Of a stretch of 8,790 bases of DNA, positions 7,198 through 8,790 are shown piece by piece (position 1 is the stretch's first letter; every line of letters starts with the position of its first letter). A program made the translations under genes and the position numbers. Under the pieces are notes generated by a model that ran no database searches, was not told the origin of the DNA, and saw only the letters and a program-made list of their open reading frames with translations. This DNA comes from Caldifarciminota bacterium. GTDB lineage: Bacteria; Hydrothermota; Hydrothermia; LBFQ01; DSFT01. The stretch covers positions 1 to 8,790 of the forward strand of contig WGAQ01000147.1 in assembly GCA_015494735.1 (NCBI GenBank), in the 5' to 3' direction.

Positions 7198-8198
7198 AAC
7201 TTGTGGATATTGCCGACCAGTATAAAGTTTAAAAGGGCTGCAATCCATCCGTACACTTCGGGCTTTCCGGCGAGGATAATAGCCTCTATGGAGAACAGGA
7301 CCTGCAGAAGACCGATTACCAGAATCACCCCGATGGGAGACAGCCTCGCGAGGAGCAGATGGTGGAGATGCCTGTTATCCGAATAGAAAATCATGTGAAT
7401 GTTTCTGAAGGCGCCCCTCAGCGTCCTGTAGGAGCCGTATATGTAGCGGAATCGGCGATATATGACCCACAGGGTATCGAATATGGGTATGGAGAGGATG
7501 AGGACGGGTATTATGGGCCAGACCCTGGAATTCGGGTTCTGGGTCAGGAATATGGAAAATGCTGCCAGTATGTATCCGAGGGTGAGGGAGCCATTGTCTC
7601 CCATGAATGTCCGGGCAGGCGGAAAGTTGAATATCAGGAATCCCAGCACCGATACGGCGAACAGAAGGGATACCATGTAAAGGGTCCAGTTTCCGCTCCA
7701 GTTGAATAGATAGGCGAAGGTAAGGAATGAGATGAAGGATACGGTGCCCGCAATTCCATCTGCCCCATCTATCATATTCATGGCATTGATTACCCCCATG
7801 ACTCCAACGATGGTCAGGATGAACGAAATGGCGGGATGAAGTTCTATTCCAAAACCGATGGTGTATATGCCGAGTCCCGACAGGAAGATGAAGGCAGCAG
7901 CGAAGAATTCGAACAGCATCTTCTGGGAAAAATGGAGGTCGAATATATCGTCCAGAAGGCCCTCGATGAGTATGAGGAACATTCCCGCGGTGAAAAGGGT
8001 ATAGCGGGCGAATATGTCTGTGATAAAGAGGGATACCAGATAAGCCGAGAGAATTATCGCCACCCCTCCCAGTCTGGGTTTGGGCCCGGTGTGTATCTTC
8101 CTGCGAGAAGGCTTATCGCATATCCCCAGTTTGCAACCTATTTTTATGGAGGAATACGTTAACACAATCGATAGCACGAACGATATCAAAAGATACAT
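7140..8198 (-). CDS. WecA/TagO/MraY-family polyprenyl-phosphate HexNAc-1-P transferase
   Basis: Integral membrane enzyme that transfers a sugar-1-phosphate from a UDP-sugar to undecaprenyl phosphate, the first lipid-linked step of O-antigen, teichoic-acid or capsule synthesis. Numbered from the longer ATG at 8216: DKPSRRKIHTGPKPRLGG (34-51), the Mg-binding DD at 89-90, NAMNMIDGADG (144-154) with catalytic-loop aspartates, FMGDNGS (204-210), and the HLHH motif (283-286) that marks WecA/TagO-type rather than MraY enzymes. About ten hydrophobic segments fit the family topology. The loop between DTLW (247-250) and HLHH seems about a dozen residues longer than I recall for TagO. Start choice: the ATG at 8198 has GGGGGAGG 8 nt upstream, whereas ATGs at 8216 and 8204 overlap or crowd that SD, so 352 residues are proposed. 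The last 58 nt also encode the start of the dehydratase, the likely partner enzyme. Confidence 0.92.
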   Translation of the reverse strand: MYLLISFVLSIVLTYSSIKIGCKLGICDKPSRRKIHTGPKPRLGGVAIILSAYLVSLFITDIFARYTLFTAGMFLILIEGLLDDIFDLHFSQKMLFEFFAAAFIFLSGLGIYTIGFGIELHPAISFILTIVGVMGVINAMNMIDGADGIAGTVSFISFLTFAYLFNWSGNWTLYMVSLLFAVSVLGFLIFNFPPARTFMGDNGSLTLGYILAAFSIFLTQNPNSRVWPIIPVLILSIPIFDTLWVIYRRFRYIYGSYRTLRGAFRNIHMIFYSDNRHLHHLLLARLSPIGVILVIGLLQVLFSIEAIILAGKPEVYGWIAALLNFILVGNIHKLWKERRSLSTASGKRESRS

Positions 8199-8206
8199 CC
8201 ACATCG

Positions 8207-8214
8207 CCTCCCCC
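8207..8214 (-). promoter_or_regulatory. Shine-Dalgarno site deciding the wecA-like start
   Basis: The minus strand reads GGGGGAGG. Its GGAGG core is 8 nt from the ATG at 8198, 2 nt from the ATG at 8204, and downstream of the ATG at 8216. Only the 8198 start has normal spacing. Confidence 0.7.
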
Positions 8215-8225
8215 ATTAGATGAAT

Positions 8226-8253
8226 ATGTTAGCAATTTTCTACCTGTTTTCAA
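8226..8253 (-). promoter_or_regulatory. Candidate promoter of the wecA-like/dehydratase genes
   Basis: On the minus strand TTGAAA (8253-8248) is followed after 16 nt by TAACAT (8231-8226), overlapping the end of the CBS-domain gene. Predicted start is near 8219, which would leave a leader of about 20 nt carrying the SD at 8207-8214. The -10 is imperfect, so the gene pair may equally be read through from the upstream gene only 41 nt away. Confidence 0.4.
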
Positions 8254-8790
8254 CCTTCTTTCGGACGAGGACCGTCTTTATGCGCCTTCTGTCGGCATCC
8301 TTGATGACTATCTCCACACCATCGAGCCCCGGAAGGTTGACAACGGAATTCACCTCCGGAAATCCCCCGGTTTCCTTGAGTATCAGGCCTGCGAGGGTCG
8401 AAACATCGTCATCCACATCCCTGGGAGAGAACTTTATACCCATCTCCTTCTCCAGGAAGGACACGAATTCATCTATGGGCATCCGGGCATCTATCCTGTA
8501 CACCTTTTCCCCTTCGTGCATTACCACCCTGTACCTCTGGGGGGATTCCTGATAGGATTGCCGTATATCGCCGACGATTTCCTCCACCAGGTCCTCCATG
8601 GTCACCATACCCACCACGACACCGAATTCATCCACCACAAGGGCTATGGGCATCCTCTCCTCCTTCAGGACCTCTATGGCCTCCAGAATGGTGAAATTGA
8701 AGGGGATGAACTGGGCGGGCTTGGCCAGTTTTCGGGCGGTGGTTTCCATTATATCAGTGAGGTTTCCGGATTCCATGCTCCTGAGGATGC
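8240..8790 (-). CDS. CNNM/CorC-family CBS-domain protein, C-terminal part
   Basis: Only the 3' part of the gene is in the window: the frame stays open to the right edge, and the ATG at 8776 lies within the sequence ILRSMESG that would join the two CBS domains, so it is not the start. Counting from that Met, residues about 20-72 are the second CBS domain with MPIALVVDEFG (42-52) and GMVTMEDLVEEIVGDI (56-71), the signature of CNNM/CorC/HlyC-like proteins. Residues about 88-175 are the CorC_HlyC (transporter-associated) domain, containing TLAGLILKETGGFPE and LPGLDGVEIVI. The missing N-terminal part should carry the DUF21 membrane domain and the first CBS domain, unless this is a soluble CorC form. 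The family is linked to Mg/Co efflux and magnesium homeostasis, with CBS domains sensing ATP-Mg. It ends 41 nt before the wecA-like gene on the same strand. Confidence 0.93.
   Translation of the reverse strand, partial: ILRSMESGNLTDIMETTARKLAKPAQFIPFNFTILEAIEVLKEERMPIALVVDEFGVVVGMVTMEDLVEEIVGDIRQSYQESPQRYRVVMHEGEKVYRIDARMPIDEFVSFLEKEMGIKFSPRDVDDDVSTLAGLILKETGGFPEVNSVVNLPGLDGVEIVIKDADRRRIKTVLVRKKVENR

Noticed and set aside
7226..7231. TAAACT on the minus strand inside the end of the wecA-like gene, as a promoter for the dehydratase
   Set aside because: No acceptable -35 at 16-18 nt, and the bases code for LLNF in the wecA-like protein.
7198..7248. Longer start for the dehydratase at the ATG at 7248
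   Set aside because: It adds 17 residues without family likeness and doubles the overlap with the wecA-like gene; the fold starts just after the ATG at 7197.
5878..7386. Long plus-strand open frame (about 500 codons) opposite the dehydratase and the end of the wecA-like gene
   Set aside because: It is antisense to two genes with clear motifs, has a low-complexity His/Pro/Leu-rich translation without any recognisable domain, and similar antisense frames occur opposite valS, as expected from codon bias.

Overview
The window is bacterial chromosomal DNA. The evidence is a complete bacterial 16S rRNA gene and a Zn-knuckle ValRS-type valS. Almost everything is on the minus strand, so the reading order is right to left. 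The 16S gene is clearly more G+C-rich than the protein genes around it, and the proteins are rich in Lys, Glu, Arg and Ile. That contrast suggests a thermophile. I cannot assign a phylum with confidence: the 16S has the universal bacterial blocks but carries a compensated C-G variant at the EUB338 site, which points to a divergent, probably uncultured lineage.

Layout from the right edge. (1) 8240-8790: the 3' part of a CNNM/CorC-type CBS-domain membrane protein gene. (2) 7140-8198: a WecA/TagO/MraY-family phosphoglycosyl transferase, preceded by a candidate promoter and a good Shine-Dalgarno (SD) site. (3) 5890-7197: a CapD/WbpM/PglF-type nucleotide-sugar 4,6-dehydratase without membrane anchor, overlapping the wecA-like gene by 58 nt. 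These two form a surface-polysaccharide (lipid-linked sugar) pair. (4) 5635-5853: a 72-residue CopZ-like metal-binding (HMA) protein. (5) 2871-5558: valyl-tRNA synthetase, followed by a hairpin terminator. The HMA and valS genes lack SD sites and have -10-like hexamers 6-7 nt before their ATGs, so they may be leaderless.

From 2445 to 2834 on the plus strand lies the C-terminal remnant of an IS256-family transposase, wedged between the valS terminator and the rRNA promoter region. From 2098 to 2271 there are three tandem minus-strand promoters, each with exactly 17 nt between the -35 hexamer (TTGACA, TTGACA, TTGAAA) and an identical -10 hexamer TAAACT. They drive the 16S gene (about 455-2017). 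The 16S gene is bracketed by perfectly complementary 18-nt arms plus a second 8-nt pair, the expected 16S processing stem.

The rRNA unit does not continue into tRNAs or a 23S gene within the 400 nt left of it. Instead, just past the processing stem there is a small gene (192-386) for a one-TM, coiled-coil protein resembling FtsB/DivIC, with a strong SD site. It appears to be read from the same transcript as the 16S. This solitary 16S plus small membrane-protein gene, with a possible cis pairing between the 16S anti-SD and that gene's SD, is the most interesting arrangement in the window.
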